Part shown: positions 1-6,744 of the stretch, piece by piece
How positions within the stretch are numbered: position 1 is the first letter of the stretch
Layout of the letters: the number at the start of each line of letters is the position of its first letter
NCBI GenBank assembly: GCA_046484625.1
Contig: JAWOIO010000237.1
Span: 1 to 8,128 of the forward strand
Source: DASUAO01 sp046484625
GTDB lineage: Bacteria > Actinomycetota > Acidimicrobiia > IMCC26256 > PALSA-555
DNA: 8,128 nt
Direction: 5' to 3'
The notes under the pieces: model-generated
What the model saw: only the letters and a program-made list of their open reading frames with translations
What the model was told of the DNA's origin: nothing
The model's database searches: none
Program-made: the position numbers and the translations under genes

Positions 1-490
1 CGACATCGATCGCCGCCCCGAACAGGAAGCCGGTGATCACGGCCTTCGACAAGAAGTGCGAGATCCACCCCATCTTGAAGATCGCCAAGAGGAGGAAGAG
101 CACACCCGTGACCACCGTGATCGCAGCGACGAGCTTGACTGCTCCGGCACCGGACACGGACGCGAGGACGACGGCGCTGCCGGCGACCGCCGCGAGCGCC
201 GAGCTGGGCCCGGTCGAGATCTGCCTGGCCGTTCCGAGCAGGGCGTAGAGGATCGCGCCGGCCGCCGCCGCGTAGAGCCCGTGCTGGATCGGCACGCCCG
301 CGATCCCCGCGTACCCGAGCGCCTTGGGCACGACGAGCGCAGTGACGGTGAGCCCGGCGATCAGGTCGGCTCGCAGCCATGAGCGGTCGTAGTGACGTCC
401 CCAGTCGAGGATCGGCAGCAACCTCGCCAGACCGGTCGGTCCCGACGCGCCCGCAGGGGTCTCGCCCGCCTCGCGTCGTGCCTCCGCCAT
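1..490 (-). CDS. SulP-family anion permease, N-terminal part (3' end cut by window edge)
   Basis: Reading the minus strand from the ATG at 490 gives 163 codons with no stop before the window edge. After a hydrophilic stretch of about 25 residues comes the typical SulP start, DWGRHYDRSWLRADLIAGLT (residues 29-48). Then follow the first membrane segments with VPKALGYAGIAGVP (54-67), GLYAAAAGAILYALLGTARQ (71-90) and STGPSSA (92-98). These match the conserved SulP pattern Y-A-x-x-A-G-x-P ... G-L-Y ... G-T-x-R ... G-P-x-x-A. Further hydrophobic helices lie at about 100-112, 118-138 and 148-160. SulP proteins are inner-membrane carriers or channels for sulfate, bicarbonate or other anions; the substrate cannot be told here, and the cytoplasmic STAS domain would lie outside the window. 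The start is supported by GAGGGAG eight bases upstream, overlapping the stop codon of the preceding oxidoreductase gene 13 nt away, so the two are probably translationally coupled. Family assignment is strong; substrate is unknown. Confidence 0.9.
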   Translation of the reverse strand, partial: MAEARREAGETPAGASGPTGLARLLPILDWGRHYDRSWLRADLIAGLTVTALVVPKALGYAGIAGVPIQHGLYAAAAGAILYALLGTARQISTGPSSALAAVAGSAVVLASVSGAGAVKLVAAITVVTGVLFLLLAIFKMGWISHFLSKAVITGFLFGAAIDV

Positions 491-498
491 TGCGCGCG

Positions 499-505
499 CT
501 CCCTC
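499..505 (-). promoter_or_regulatory. Shine-Dalgarno for the SulP gene, overlapping the upstream stop codon
   Basis: The minus strand reads GAGGGAG here, eight bases before the ATG at 490. The first two bases belong to the TGA stop (506-504) of the PYROXD2-like gene. This is a strong anti-16S match, fixes the SulP start and suggests translational coupling. Confidence 0.7.
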
Positions 506-2144
506 AGTCGCCGGTGAGCAGCGAGCGCACGCGCGCCGCGCCTCGATCGATCCAGTCGGTCGCGCGCCCGAGCCGGGCGTCGCGGGCGATCACGCGTGAG
601 GCGTTGCGTCCCGGCACCGCCATCACGCCGCCGCCGGGATGGGTCCCGCCGCCGCAGAGGTAGAGGCCTCGGATCGGTGTGCGGTAGTCGCCGTAGGAGG
701 GGATCGGGCGGAAGGAGAACATCTGGTCCGGCGTCATCTCGCCCTGCATGATGTTCCCGCCCAGCAGTCCGAACCGCTCCTCGAGATCGCTCGGCGTGAG
801 GACCTCGACGTGCTCGACCGCGTCGGCGAGGTCGGGCGCGTACGCCCCGACCGCCTCGACGATCTTCGCCGCCCACGCGTCACGCGTCGCCTGTGTGTTC
901 GGCGTCTCGAACGGCAGGTACTGGGTGAAGGCCATCATGATGTGCTTGCCCTCGGGCGCGATCCGGTCCTCGTGCGCCGTGGGGAACATCACCTCGGCGT
1001 AGGGATGCGCGCTCGGCTGTCCGTGCTTCGCGTCGTCGAAGGCCCGCTCGAGGTAGGACATCGACGGTGAGACGGCCATGAGGCCACGGTGCATCTCGCC
1101 GTCCTGGTCCCAGGCCGGGAAGGTCGGCAGTCGGGACAAGCCGAAGTTCACCTTCACGCTGCCGCTTCGGGTGCGGAACCGCTCGACGTCGCGCACCACG
1201 TCAGGGGGCAGGTGCGCGCGACCGACGAGGTCGAGGTAGGTGGTGACCGGATGCGCGCTCGACACGACCTGGCGGGCCGGCACGAGCGTCCCGTCACTCA
1301 GCTCGACCCCGACCGCGCGGCCCTGCGCGCTCACCGAGACCTTCTCGACCGGGGCGCCGATGCGGATCTCGGCGCCGGCCGCCTCCGCCGCCCGTGCGAT
1401 GGCGGCCGAGAGGCCGCCCATCCCGCCCTTCACCCAGCCCCACGCGCCGAAGTGCCCGTCGATCTCCCCGATCCAGTGGTGCATCAGCACGTAGGCCGAC
1501 CCCGGGGTCATCGGCCCGCACCAGGCCCCGATGATCGCCTGGGTCGCGAGCGCTCCCTTCACGCGATCGTCCTCGAACCACTCGTCGAGCAGGTCGGCCG
1601 CGCTCATCGTGAACAGGCGGACGATCTCGTGGACGTCGCGGCCGGTCCAGCCCCGGAACCGGGCGCCGGTCCGCAGCCACCCGAGCACCTCGGCCAGCCG
1701 GAGATTCGGGGGCACGACGAACAGCAGGTCCTTCATCAGCCCGGCAACGCGCTCGAAGTAGCGGTCGAACTGCACGTAGGCCTCGGCGTCGGCCTCGTTG
1801 AGCCTCGCGATTCCCTCGACGTCTCGGCGCACATCACCCCAGAGCGTGAGTGAGCTGCCGTCGGGGAACGGGACGAAGTAGTCCGGCGTGATGATCGAGA
1901 CGTCGTATCCGAACCGCTTGAGGTCGAGCTCGGCGACGATGCGATCCGGGAGCAGCGACACGACATAGGACGCACTCGAGATCTGATAGCCGTCCCACAT
2001 CTCCTCGGTCACCGCAGCTCCGCCGAGGACGTCGCGTCGCTCGAGCACGAGGACGTCGAGACCGGAACGCGCGAGGTAGGCGGCGCACGCCAGGCCGTTG
2101 TGCCCGCCACCGACGATGACGACGTCACGGGTGCGCTCGCTCAC
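504..2144 (-). CDS. PYROXD2-like FAD-dependent oxidoreductase (phytoene desaturase superfamily)
   Basis: 546 residues. The N-terminus carries a clear FAD dinucleotide-binding fold: VVIVGGGHNGLACAAYLARS (8-27), with the ribose-binding acidic residue in LVLER (32-36) and then the GGAA loop (41-44). The C-terminus carries the second FAD contact, LYLCGGGTHPGGGVMAVPGR (494-513), a form typical of COG1233 phytoene-dehydrogenase-related proteins. Overall length and the features SSASYVVSLL (56-65) and GGMGGLS (240-246) resemble the PYROXD2 branch (human PYROXD2 is 581 residues) rather than carotenoid CrtI. No carotenoid genes lie nearby, so carotenoid desaturation is unlikely. The family is expected to oxidise or isomerise a C-C bond in a hydrophobic substrate, but the bacterial substrate is unknown. 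No signal peptide or membrane helix is visible. The start is GTG at 2144, giving the usual short MSERTRDVV lead; only a weak AGG lies before it. The gene begins 26 nt after the FMN/Fe-S gene and ends 13 nt before the SulP gene. Confidence 0.88.
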   Translation of the reverse strand: MSERTRDVVIVGGGHNGLACAAYLARSGLDVLVLERRDVLGGAAVTEEMWDGYQISSASYVVSLLPDRIVAELDLKRFGYDVSIITPDYFVPFPDGSSLTLWGDVRRDVEGIARLNEADAEAYVQFDRYFERVAGLMKDLLFVVPPNLRLAEVLGWLRTGARFRGWTGRDVHEIVRLFTMSAADLLDEWFEDDRVKGALATQAIIGAWCGPMTPGSAYVLMHHWIGEIDGHFGAWGWVKGGMGGLSAAIARAAEAAGAEIRIGAPVEKVSVSAQGRAVGVELSDGTLVPARQVVSSAHPVTTYLDLVGRAHLPPDVVRDVERFRTRSGSVKVNFGLSRLPTFPAWDQDGEMHRGLMAVSPSMSYLERAFDDAKHGQPSAHPYAEVMFPTAHEDRIAPEGKHIMMAFTQYLPFETPNTQATRDAWAAKIVEAVGAYAPDLADAVEHVEVLTPSDLEERFGLLGGNIMQGEMTPDQMFSFRPIPSYGDYRTPIRGLYLCGGGTHPGGGVMAVPGRNASRVIARDARLGRATDWIDRGAARVRSLLTGD

Positions 2145-2170
2145 GACCGGAACCTAGCGGGAGATCTTGG

Positions 2171-3661
2171 TCAGGGGACACCCCAGCCGGGCTCGTAACC
2201 GAAGACCTCGGTGGCGCTCCGGGCACCGAAGTGGTCGTCGAGCAGCTCGAGGTGGTCGAGGGTGACCAGCGCCGGGTGCACCACTCCACAGGCGCGGCTG
2301 AGCTGGAGCAGCTCCTTGCGCAGCTGGACGAGGTAGTTCGCGGCGCGCACCGACTTCGACGCCGGGTCGAGTCCCCGCTGGAGCCACCGGCTATTGGTGG
2401 TCACACCGGTCGGGCATCGGCCGGTATGGCAGCGCAGTGCCTGGATGCAGCCGATCGACAGCATTGCCTCGCGGCCGACGTTCACCGTGTCGCACCCGAG
2501 CGCGAACGCGAGGAGCGCGTTGTCGGGCAGGCCGAGCTTGCCGGAGCCGGTGAACACGACGTCGTGGTGCAGGCCGGCTTCGGCGAACACGCGGTAGACG
2601 CGCGAGAACCCGACCTTGAACGGGAAGGCGACATGGTCGCCGAACACGAGCGGTCCGGCGCCGGTTCCGCCCTCGCCGCCGTCGATCACGATGAAGTCGA
2701 CGCCACGCTCGCCGGACGCCATGAGCGTCGCGAGATCGCGGAAGAGGTCGAACTGTCCGACTGCCGACTTGATGCCTACTGGCCGTCCGCACTCGGTGGC
2801 GAGCAGCTCCACGAAGTCGAGCAGGCTGTCGGCATCGTGGAACGCGGAGTGCCGAGGCGGGCTCCACGCGTCGACCCCCTCTGGCACGCCCCGCAACCTC
2901 GCGACCTCCGGCGTCACCTTCGCGGCGGGGAGCAGCCCGCCGAGGCCGGGCTTCGCGCCCTGGCTCAGCTTGATCTCGATCATCCGGATCTGTGGGTGCG
3001 CCGCGATCACGTCCGCGAAGCGCCCGAGGTCGAAGCGGCCGGCAGCGTCCCGACAGCCGAAGTACCCCGTGCCGATCTGCCAGACGAGGTCCCCTCCGTG
3101 CTCATGGTAGGAGGTGATCCCCCCTTCCCCGGTCCCCTGGAGACAGCCGGCGAGCGCGGCCCCCCGGTTGAGTGCCTCGACCGCCTTCGCGCCCAGCGAC
3201 CCGTAGCTCATGCTCGACACGTTGACGACAGATGGCGCGCGGAAGGCCTGCGCGCGACCGCGTGCACCGCCGACCACCTTGGCCGACGGCACGCGGAAGT
3301 CCCGGTCGAAGTCCGGATCGCCCTCGTGGGGAGTGGGGGACGGGAACGGCGACTGCTTGATGATCAGGTAGCCGGGCGAGGCCTCGAGGTCGTTGTCCGT
3401 GCCGAACCCGACATACGTGTTACGCCGCTTCGCCGCCGTGTAGACCCACCGCCGCTGGTCACGGCTGAAGGGCTTCTCGGCGTCGTTGTCGACGACGATG
3501 TACTGGCGCAGCTCCGGGCCGACGCCTTCGAGCAGGTACCGGAAGTGCCCGATGATCGGGAAGTTCCGGAGTACCGCGTGCCGGCGCTGAGTGAGGTCGT
3601 AGACAATGACGCCCGCGACGACGGCACCGATTCCGATCAGGACCCACGCCCACCATTCCAT
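2171..3661 (-). CDS. Membrane-anchored FMN-binding glutamate synthase family protein (GltB central-domain-like)
   Basis: 496 residues. A single N-terminal membrane helix (about 4-22, WAWVLIGIGAVVAGVIVYD) is followed by the FMN-binding glutamate synthase barrel (COG0069). Seen in order are VSSMSYGSLGAKAVEALNRG (148-167), GTGEGG (176-181), KLSQGAKPGLGGLLP (231-245), DGGEGGTGAGP (327-337) and TGSGKLG (371-377). The cluster motif C-x5-C-x4-C lies at C405, C411 and C416, matching the [3Fe-4S] ligands of GltB. The protein lacks the N-terminal glutamine amidotransferase domain and the C-terminal beta-helix of full GltB, and there is no gltD nearby, so it is unlikely to be a complete NADPH glutamate synthase. 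Stand-alone proteins of this type are common and their reaction is usually unproven. An FMN/Fe-S oxidoreductase at the inner face of the membrane is the safe description. The ATG at 3661 has a strong Shine-Dalgarno. It is the first gene of the probable left-hand operon. Confidence 0.88.
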   Translation of the reverse strand: MEWWAWVLIGIGAVVAGVIVYDLTQRRHAVLRNFPIIGHFRYLLEGVGPELRQYIVVDNDAEKPFSRDQRRWVYTAAKRRNTYVGFGTDNDLEASPGYLIIKQSPFPSPTPHEGDPDFDRDFRVPSAKVVGGARGRAQAFRAPSVVNVSSMSYGSLGAKAVEALNRGAALAGCLQGTGEGGITSYHEHGGDLVWQIGTGYFGCRDAAGRFDLGRFADVIAAHPQIRMIEIKLSQGAKPGLGGLLPAAKVTPEVARLRGVPEGVDAWSPPRHSAFHDADSLLDFVELLATECGRPVGIKSAVGQFDLFRDLATLMASGERGVDFIVIDGGEGGTGAGPLVFGDHVAFPFKVGFSRVYRVFAEAGLHHDVVFTGSGKLGLPDNALLAFALGCDTVNVGREAMLSIGCIQALRCHTGRCPTGVTTNSRWLQRGLDPASKSVRAANYLVQLRKELLQLSRACGVVHPALVTLDHLELLDDHFGARSATEVFGYEPGWGVP

Positions 3662-3668
3662 TCGCCAA

Positions 3669-3676
3669 TCCTCCCA
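3669..3676 (-). promoter_or_regulatory. Shine-Dalgarno of the FMN/Fe-S glutamate-synthase-like gene
   Basis: The minus strand reads TGGGAGGA, ending seven bases before the ATG at 3661. This near-consensus site confirms that start and so retains the N-terminal membrane helix in the protein. Confidence 0.75.
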
Positions 3677-3841
3677 CGCCGCTCGCGCCGGGGAACGAGA
3701 CGGGAGCCGCTACGGCGCGAGTGCCGACGCGATCGAAGCTGAGATCCCCAGCGAGAGGGTCTGCCTTGTCAGCAGATGTTCCAGTTGTGCGCGGCCAGGT
3801 TGATGCGCGGCGCGTCCGGGAGCCGTTGTCGCCGAGTTCTG

Positions 3842-3847
3842 TACCAT
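3842..3847 (+). promoter_or_regulatory. Candidate -10 box for a leaderless methyltransferase transcript
   Basis: TACCAT fits the actinobacterial TAnnnT -10 pattern. Its last base is at -7 relative to the A of the ATG at 3854, so the predicted +1 is the start codon itself. No good -35 is visible, and there is no clear Shine-Dalgarno before the ATG, both of which suit a leaderless promoter. A six-base match of this degeneracy can arise by chance. Confidence 0.4.
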
Positions 3848-3853
3848 CGAGCG

Positions 3854-4690
3854 ATGGACCTCGAAGCGGCGAGCCGGGCGAATCGGAGGCTCTGGGACGC
3901 GATGGCGACGGGGTGGGACGAGCGCCACTCGTTCTTCGAGGAGACCGCGCGGCCCATCGTCGACGTGATGCTCGAGCGGCTCGCGCCCCGGATGGGTGAC
4001 ACCGTGGTAGAGCTCGCGGCCGGCACGGGCGTGGTCGGCTTCGCTGCATCGCCGCTCGTGGGGCCCGACGGGCGGATCGTCGTGAGCGACTTCGCCCCTG
4101 CGATGGTCGACGTCGCTACGCGTCTGGCGACCTCACTGGACCTCGAGAACGTGGAATGTCGAGTGCTCGACGCGGAGCGCCTCGACCTGCCTGACGAATT
4201 CGCCGACGGAGTGCTCTGCCGATGGGGCTACATGCTGATGCCGGACGCTCCAGCAGCGCTGCGCGAGACGCGGCGCGTGCTCCGGCTGGGCGGCCGGCTC
4301 TCGTGTGCCGTGTTCGGAGACCCGGCAGAGAACCCGTGTGTGACGCTGCCGATGCGCGTGCTCCACGAACGCGGACACGTCGGCCCTCCGCAGGCGGGGA
4401 CCCCCGGAATCCTTGCGCTCGCCGACCGAGATCGGTTCGGGGAACTGCTCATCGATGCGGGTTTCTCCGACCCGCGGTTCGACGACGTGCGAATCTCGTG
4501 GCGATTCGGATCGATGGACGAGTATTGGGCGTTCCTGACACATGCTGCCGGTGCCATCGCGACGGTGATCGCGGGACTCGACGACGTCGAGCAGCGGTCG
4601 GTGCGCGACGAACTCTCGGCACTGGTGGCACCCTACGGATCGGACGACATCGTCTTGCCTTCCCTCGTGGTCGTGGCGTCGGCGTTCTGA
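3854..4690 (+). CDS. Class I SAM-dependent methyltransferase (UbiE/Methyltransf_11 type)
   Basis: 278 residues from the ATG at 3854. Motif I, the SAM glycine loop, is VVELAAGTGVVG (51-62). The acidic end of strand 2 falls in VVSDFAPAMVD (76-86), a conserved D is in VLDAERLDLP (104-113), and FADGVLCRWGYMLMPD (116-131) is motif IV. RRVLRLGGRLSCAVFG (140-155) is the post-motif strand typical of UbiE/Methyltransf_11 proteins. The C-terminal 100 residues form a variable cap, so the substrate is not inferable; a small molecule is more likely than nucleic acid or protein. The reading frame stays open further upstream to an ATG at 3776, but the extra 26 residues are Arg/Cys-rich and unlike the family, while MDLEAASRANRRLWDAMATG is a normal amphipathic lead. 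It stands alone between two minus-strand blocks, so it has its own promoter and gives no operon clue to function. Confidence 0.87.
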   Translation: MDLEAASRANRRLWDAMATGWDERHSFFEETARPIVDVMLERLAPRMGDTVVELAAGTGVVGFAASPLVGPDGRIVVSDFAPAMVDVATRLATSLDLENVECRVLDAERLDLPDEFADGVLCRWGYMLMPDAPAALRETRRVLRLGGRLSCAVFGDPAENPCVTLPMRVLHERGHVGPPQAGTPGILALADRDRFGELLIDAGFSDPRFDDVRISWRFGSMDEYWAFLTHAAGAIATVIAGLDDVEQRSVRDELSALVAPYGSDDIVLPSLVVVASAF

Positions 4691-4711
4691 GCCCGGCTCC
4701 ACCGAGCGCGA

Positions 4712-4765
4712 GGCCAGGACACCGCAGCCGCGCGGTTCCCGGAGCAGCAACGCCGGTGCCTGGCC
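4712..4765. terminator. Imperfect inverted repeat between convergent genes, possible bidirectional terminator
   Basis: GGCCAGGACACCG (4712-4724) pairs with CGGTGCCTGGCC (4754-4765), leaving a single bulged base and a 29-nt loop that itself contains the palindrome CCGCGCGG. It sits in the 115-nt gap between the methyltransferase stop (4690) and the serine hydrolase stop (4806), the expected place for a shared terminator. There is no U-tract on either side and the loop is long, so it is not a textbook intrinsic terminator. High GC also makes such pairings easier to find. Confidence 0.35.
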
Positions 4766-4805
4766 GGACGGTGCTCGCGGCAGATTGGGCCAACCAACAG
4801 GTGAG

Positions 4806-5852
4806 CTACTCCAATCTCGACGCGATCGACGCGAGTCGGCTCGCACGCGCGCCGGGGCGCATCGGGTCGGTGTCCACGCTGTTGCCCAGGTAGGCGAATG
4901 AGATGCCGGTCGCCGGGTCGGCCCACCCGACCTGACCGTGCGCACCGGCATGGCCGAAAGAGCCGGGTGAGCATGCTTCGCCGAAGATCGCGTACCGCAA
5001 GGCGTGCATTCCGTCGTCGCCCGCGAGCACGAGCCCGCGTGAACGATTGGCGGGGATCCCCATGAGCGGGTCGTCGAACACGCAGCGCACCACACTCGTC
5101 GCGTCGCGCAGGATCTCGCTGTCCCAGAGCCCTCCCGGGTTCGTGAGCAGGGCCTGGTAGAAGCGCGCGAGGTCGGCCGCGGTCATGAACGCACCGCCGC
5201 CGGGATTGCCGACCGCACGCCACTCCGGTGCGTTGCACCGCAGGGTGGGATCGCTCTCGGCCTCGGGGGACGCGGGCACGAGCGGGGCAAGATCCCTTTG
5301 GTCGTCCGGACCGAGGCCCAGCACGCGGGGGAGACCGAGCGGCGCGCAGACCCGCTGCTCGACGAAGTCGCGGAAGTCGAGCCCGCTCACGCGCTCGATG
5401 AGCGCCGCGAGCACCCAGTGCGCAGACTCCGAGTGGTACTCGAAGCGGGAGCCCGGCTCCCACTCGAGCGCCCACGTCGCGATCCGGTCGAGCCGGCGGC
5501 TACTCGAGATCGCGTCCCGCGCCGAGATCGTGGGACTCGGGAACCCGGCCGTGTGCAGCAGGACCTGCTCGAGCGTGACCGAACCGACCGGGGTTCCCGC
5601 GAGCTCGGGGAGGTCGTCGGCGATGGGACGATCGACGTCGAGGCTCCCGTCACCGAGGAGCAGCCAGATCGCCGAGGCCACGATCGGCTTCGTGGCCGAG
5701 AAGATGCAGAACCGGGTCGCGTTCGACGCGTCGCCGAACGTCTCGAACGCCACGAGGTCGCCGTCGCGGGCAACAGCGATCTGGCACGCGGCGACCGACG
5801 CCCGCTCCACATCGGCGGCGGCCGCCGCGACGAGCTCGTCGATGGTCGTCAT
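4806..5852 (-). CDS. Serine hydrolase, class C beta-lactamase / DD-peptidase-like family
   Basis: 348 residues from the ATG at 5852. The catalytic S-x-x-K motif is FSATKPI (S52, K55). The second motif is YHS (Y139, S141), where class C enzymes have Y-x-N. The third box is GHAG (H301-A302-G303) in place of K-T-G. Flanking family features are also present: LLGDGSLDVDRPIADDLPEL (65-84), LEQVLLHTAGFPSP (94-107), FEYHSESAHWVLAALIERVS (137-156) and GGGAFMTAADLARFYQALL (218-236). This is COG1680 (EstB/AmpC/LACTB-like). HxG instead of KTG is usual in the esterase-like members, so an esterase, amidase or peptidase is more likely than antibiotic resistance. No signal peptide is seen, so it should be cytoplasmic. 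The frame runs open far upstream into the ParB-like gene, but the ATG at 5852 has AGGGAG seven bases before it and begins the family alignment. It is the last gene of the right-hand block, 29 nt after the ParB-like gene. Confidence 0.87.
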   Translation of the reverse strand: MTTIDELVAAAAADVERASVAACQIAVARDGDLVAFETFGDASNATRFCIFSATKPIVASAIWLLLGDGSLDVDRPIADDLPELAGTPVGSVTLEQVLLHTAGFPSPTISARDAISSSRRLDRIATWALEWEPGSRFEYHSESAHWVLAALIERVSGLDFRDFVEQRVCAPLGLPRVLGLGPDDQRDLAPLVPASPEAESDPTLRCNAPEWRAVGNPGGGAFMTAADLARFYQALLTNPGGLWDSEILRDATSVVRCVFDDPLMGIPANRSRGLVLAGDDGMHALRYAIFGEACSPGSFGHAGAHGQVGWADPATGISFAYLGNSVDTDPMRPGARASRLASIASRLE

Positions 5853-5859
5853 CGATGCA

Positions 5860-5865
5860 CTCCCT
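5860..5865 (-). promoter_or_regulatory. Shine-Dalgarno deciding the serine hydrolase start
   Basis: The minus strand reads AGGGAG, seven bases before the ATG at 5852. It lies in the 29-nt gap after the ParB-like stop and argues against the longer, Arg-rich upstream extension of the frame. Confidence 0.7.
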
Positions 5866-5881
5866 GGGCCGCGGAGCACGA

Positions 5882-6682
5882 TCAGTCTCCGCCGCGGATC
5901 TTCTGAGGGCTCGCCTCGAGGTCGGTCAGCTTCGCGATCAGCTTCGTGAACGTGTCGTCGAACGAATGCTGCTTGCGAGCCCGCTTCAACGGGTTCGCCG
6001 ACGAGATGATCTGCGCGGTCGCGAACTCGTGCCAGGTGCCGAGCTCCTTCAGCTTCTCGGTGATCGCGCGCACGAGCTGATGCGCCTCCACGACCTTGGC
6101 CGCACGCCCCTCGCGGACCTCGAGGCACTCCGCGAGCGGTTCGTCGATGAACCCGTCGCACTTGCGCAGGATCGACTCGTACACGCTGCCGGCGAGGCGA
6201 CCCGATTCGGCGTAGGCGAGCCCGAGCGTCACGTAGTGGGCGAAGAGGACGGAGTCGACGACCATCGGGTCGGTCTCGACGGTCTTCGGCTTCGTCTCGA
6301 CCAGCTCCCGGTAGATCGAGAGCGCGACGGATGCTCGTTCCCGGATGTTCGGTTCCTTCTCGACGTTGAGCGCGAGCATCCGATGGGCGAGGTCACGAGG
6401 GACGATCACGACCGGCAGCTTCCGGAGCCCCAGCTCCTGAGCCGCCAGGTAGCGGTGCTGGCCGTCGATGATGAGCAGCTGGTCGCCGTCGGCCGTCTCG
6501 ACGACGACGATCGGGGCGAGGAAGCCGACCCGCTCGATCGAGTCGACGAGGCGCTGCACGTGCGGCGCACTCGGCTTCCGCTGGTGCGTGATCACGTCGA
6601 GGCGACCGAGCGGTACGACCTCGAACACGAGGTTGCGGCGAGTGGCGGGGTCCTTGAACCCGAAGCCGGCGTCGCCCGTCAC
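5882..6682 (-). CDS. ParB N-terminal-domain protein with DGQHR motif, function unknown
   Basis: 266 residues from a GTG start. A ParB/Spo0J N-terminal-like domain spans roughly residues 20-105. VVPLGRLDVITHQRKPSAPH (22-41) is the entry strand and RLVDSIERVGFLAPIVV (44-60) the helix and strand. LLIIDGQHRYLAAQELG (69-85) is the core motif, followed by LRKLPVVIV (86-94). In partition ParB the core motif is GERRxRA (CTP binding); here it reads GQHRYLA. The remaining 160 residues are mostly helical and charged, and I recognise neither the ParB helix-turn-helix nor a dimerisation domain. No parA or parS-like context is visible, so a chromosome-partition role is not supported; an accessory CTP/ATP-binding, nuclease-like or regulatory role is possible. 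The GTG at 6682 is preferred because GAGGTGA lies two bases upstream; a GTG at 6688 is part of that site. The frame stays open further upstream, but that stretch overlaps the MBL gene. Confidence 0.75.
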   Translation of the reverse strand: MTGDAGFGFKDPATRRNLVFEVVPLGRLDVITHQRKPSAPHVQRLVDSIERVGFLAPIVVVETADGDQLLIIDGQHRYLAAQELGLRKLPVVIVPRDLAHRMLALNVEKEPNIRERASVALSIYRELVETKPKTVETDPMVVDSVLFAHYVTLGLAYAESGRLAGSVYESILRKCDGFIDEPLAECLEVREGRAAKVVEAHQLVRAITEKLKELGTWHEFATAQIISSANPLKRARKQHSFDDTFTKLIAKLTDLEASPQKIRGGD

Positions 6683-6684
6683 GG

Positions 6685-6691
6685 TCACCTC
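6685..6691 (-). promoter_or_regulatory. Shine-Dalgarno deciding the GTG start of the ParB-like gene
   Basis: GAGGTGA on the minus strand is a seven-base match to the anti-Shine-Dalgarno complement. Counted from its GAGG core it is five bases before the GTG at 6682. Confidence 0.6.
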
Positions 6692-6715
6692 GCTCGTGCA
6701 CCCATGTCGCGACGG

Positions 6716-6744
6716 AGCGTATCGGCGCCGCGTATGGCCGTCAG
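6716..6744 (-). promoter_or_regulatory. Candidate internal promoter for the ParB-like and serine hydrolase genes
   Basis: On the minus strand CTGACG (6744-6739, a four-of-six match to TTGACA) is followed by a 17-nt spacer and TACGCT (6721-6716, TAnnnT type). The -35 overlaps the TGA stop of the MBL gene, and the predicted start near 6709 would leave a leader of about 27 nt. The 58-nt gap here is the widest in the block, which fits an added promoter. The match is moderate and may be chance. Confidence 0.3.

Larger units (their letters stand above)
3662..3853. other. Divergent intergenic region
   Basis: These 192 nt separate the minus-strand FMN/Fe-S gene from the plus-strand methyltransferase and must hold promoters for both. 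For the plus gene a TACCAT box ends seven bases before the ATG. For the minus gene no convincing sigma-70 pair was found. A short inverted repeat, TCTGC at 3760-3764 and GCAGA at 3772-3776 with a 7-nt loop, is visible mid-region and could be an operator, though 5-bp arms are easily found by chance. No supported small gene is seen. Confidence 0.5.

Noticed and set aside
504..2144. Carotenoid phytoene desaturase (CrtI)
   Set aside because: The FAD motifs are shared, but overall features match the PYROXD2-like branch and no carotenoid genes lie nearby.
2231..3742. A 503-codon open frame on the plus strand opposite the FMN/Fe-S gene
   Set aside because: It is antisense to a gene with intact family motifs and a good ribosome site. 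Its product is Arg/Glu/Asp-rich with no recognisable domain, as expected for a GC-rich shadow frame.
3743..3771. Minus-strand promoter CTGACA plus 17 nt plus GGGGAT for the FMN/Fe-S gene
   Set aside because: The -35 is good but the -10 matches only two of six bases and lacks the TAnnnT pattern.
3776..3853. Earlier ATG for the methyltransferase
   Set aside because: The 26 extra residues are Cys/Arg-rich and unlike the family, and they cover the likely promoter.
5853..6161. N-terminal extension of the serine hydrolase by about 103 residues
   Set aside because: The extension is Arg-rich, lies inside the ParB-like coding sequence, and the ATG at 5852 has its own Shine-Dalgarno.
5882..6682. Chromosome-partition ParB
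   Set aside because: There is no parA, no parS-like palindrome, no visible HTH, and the core motif differs.
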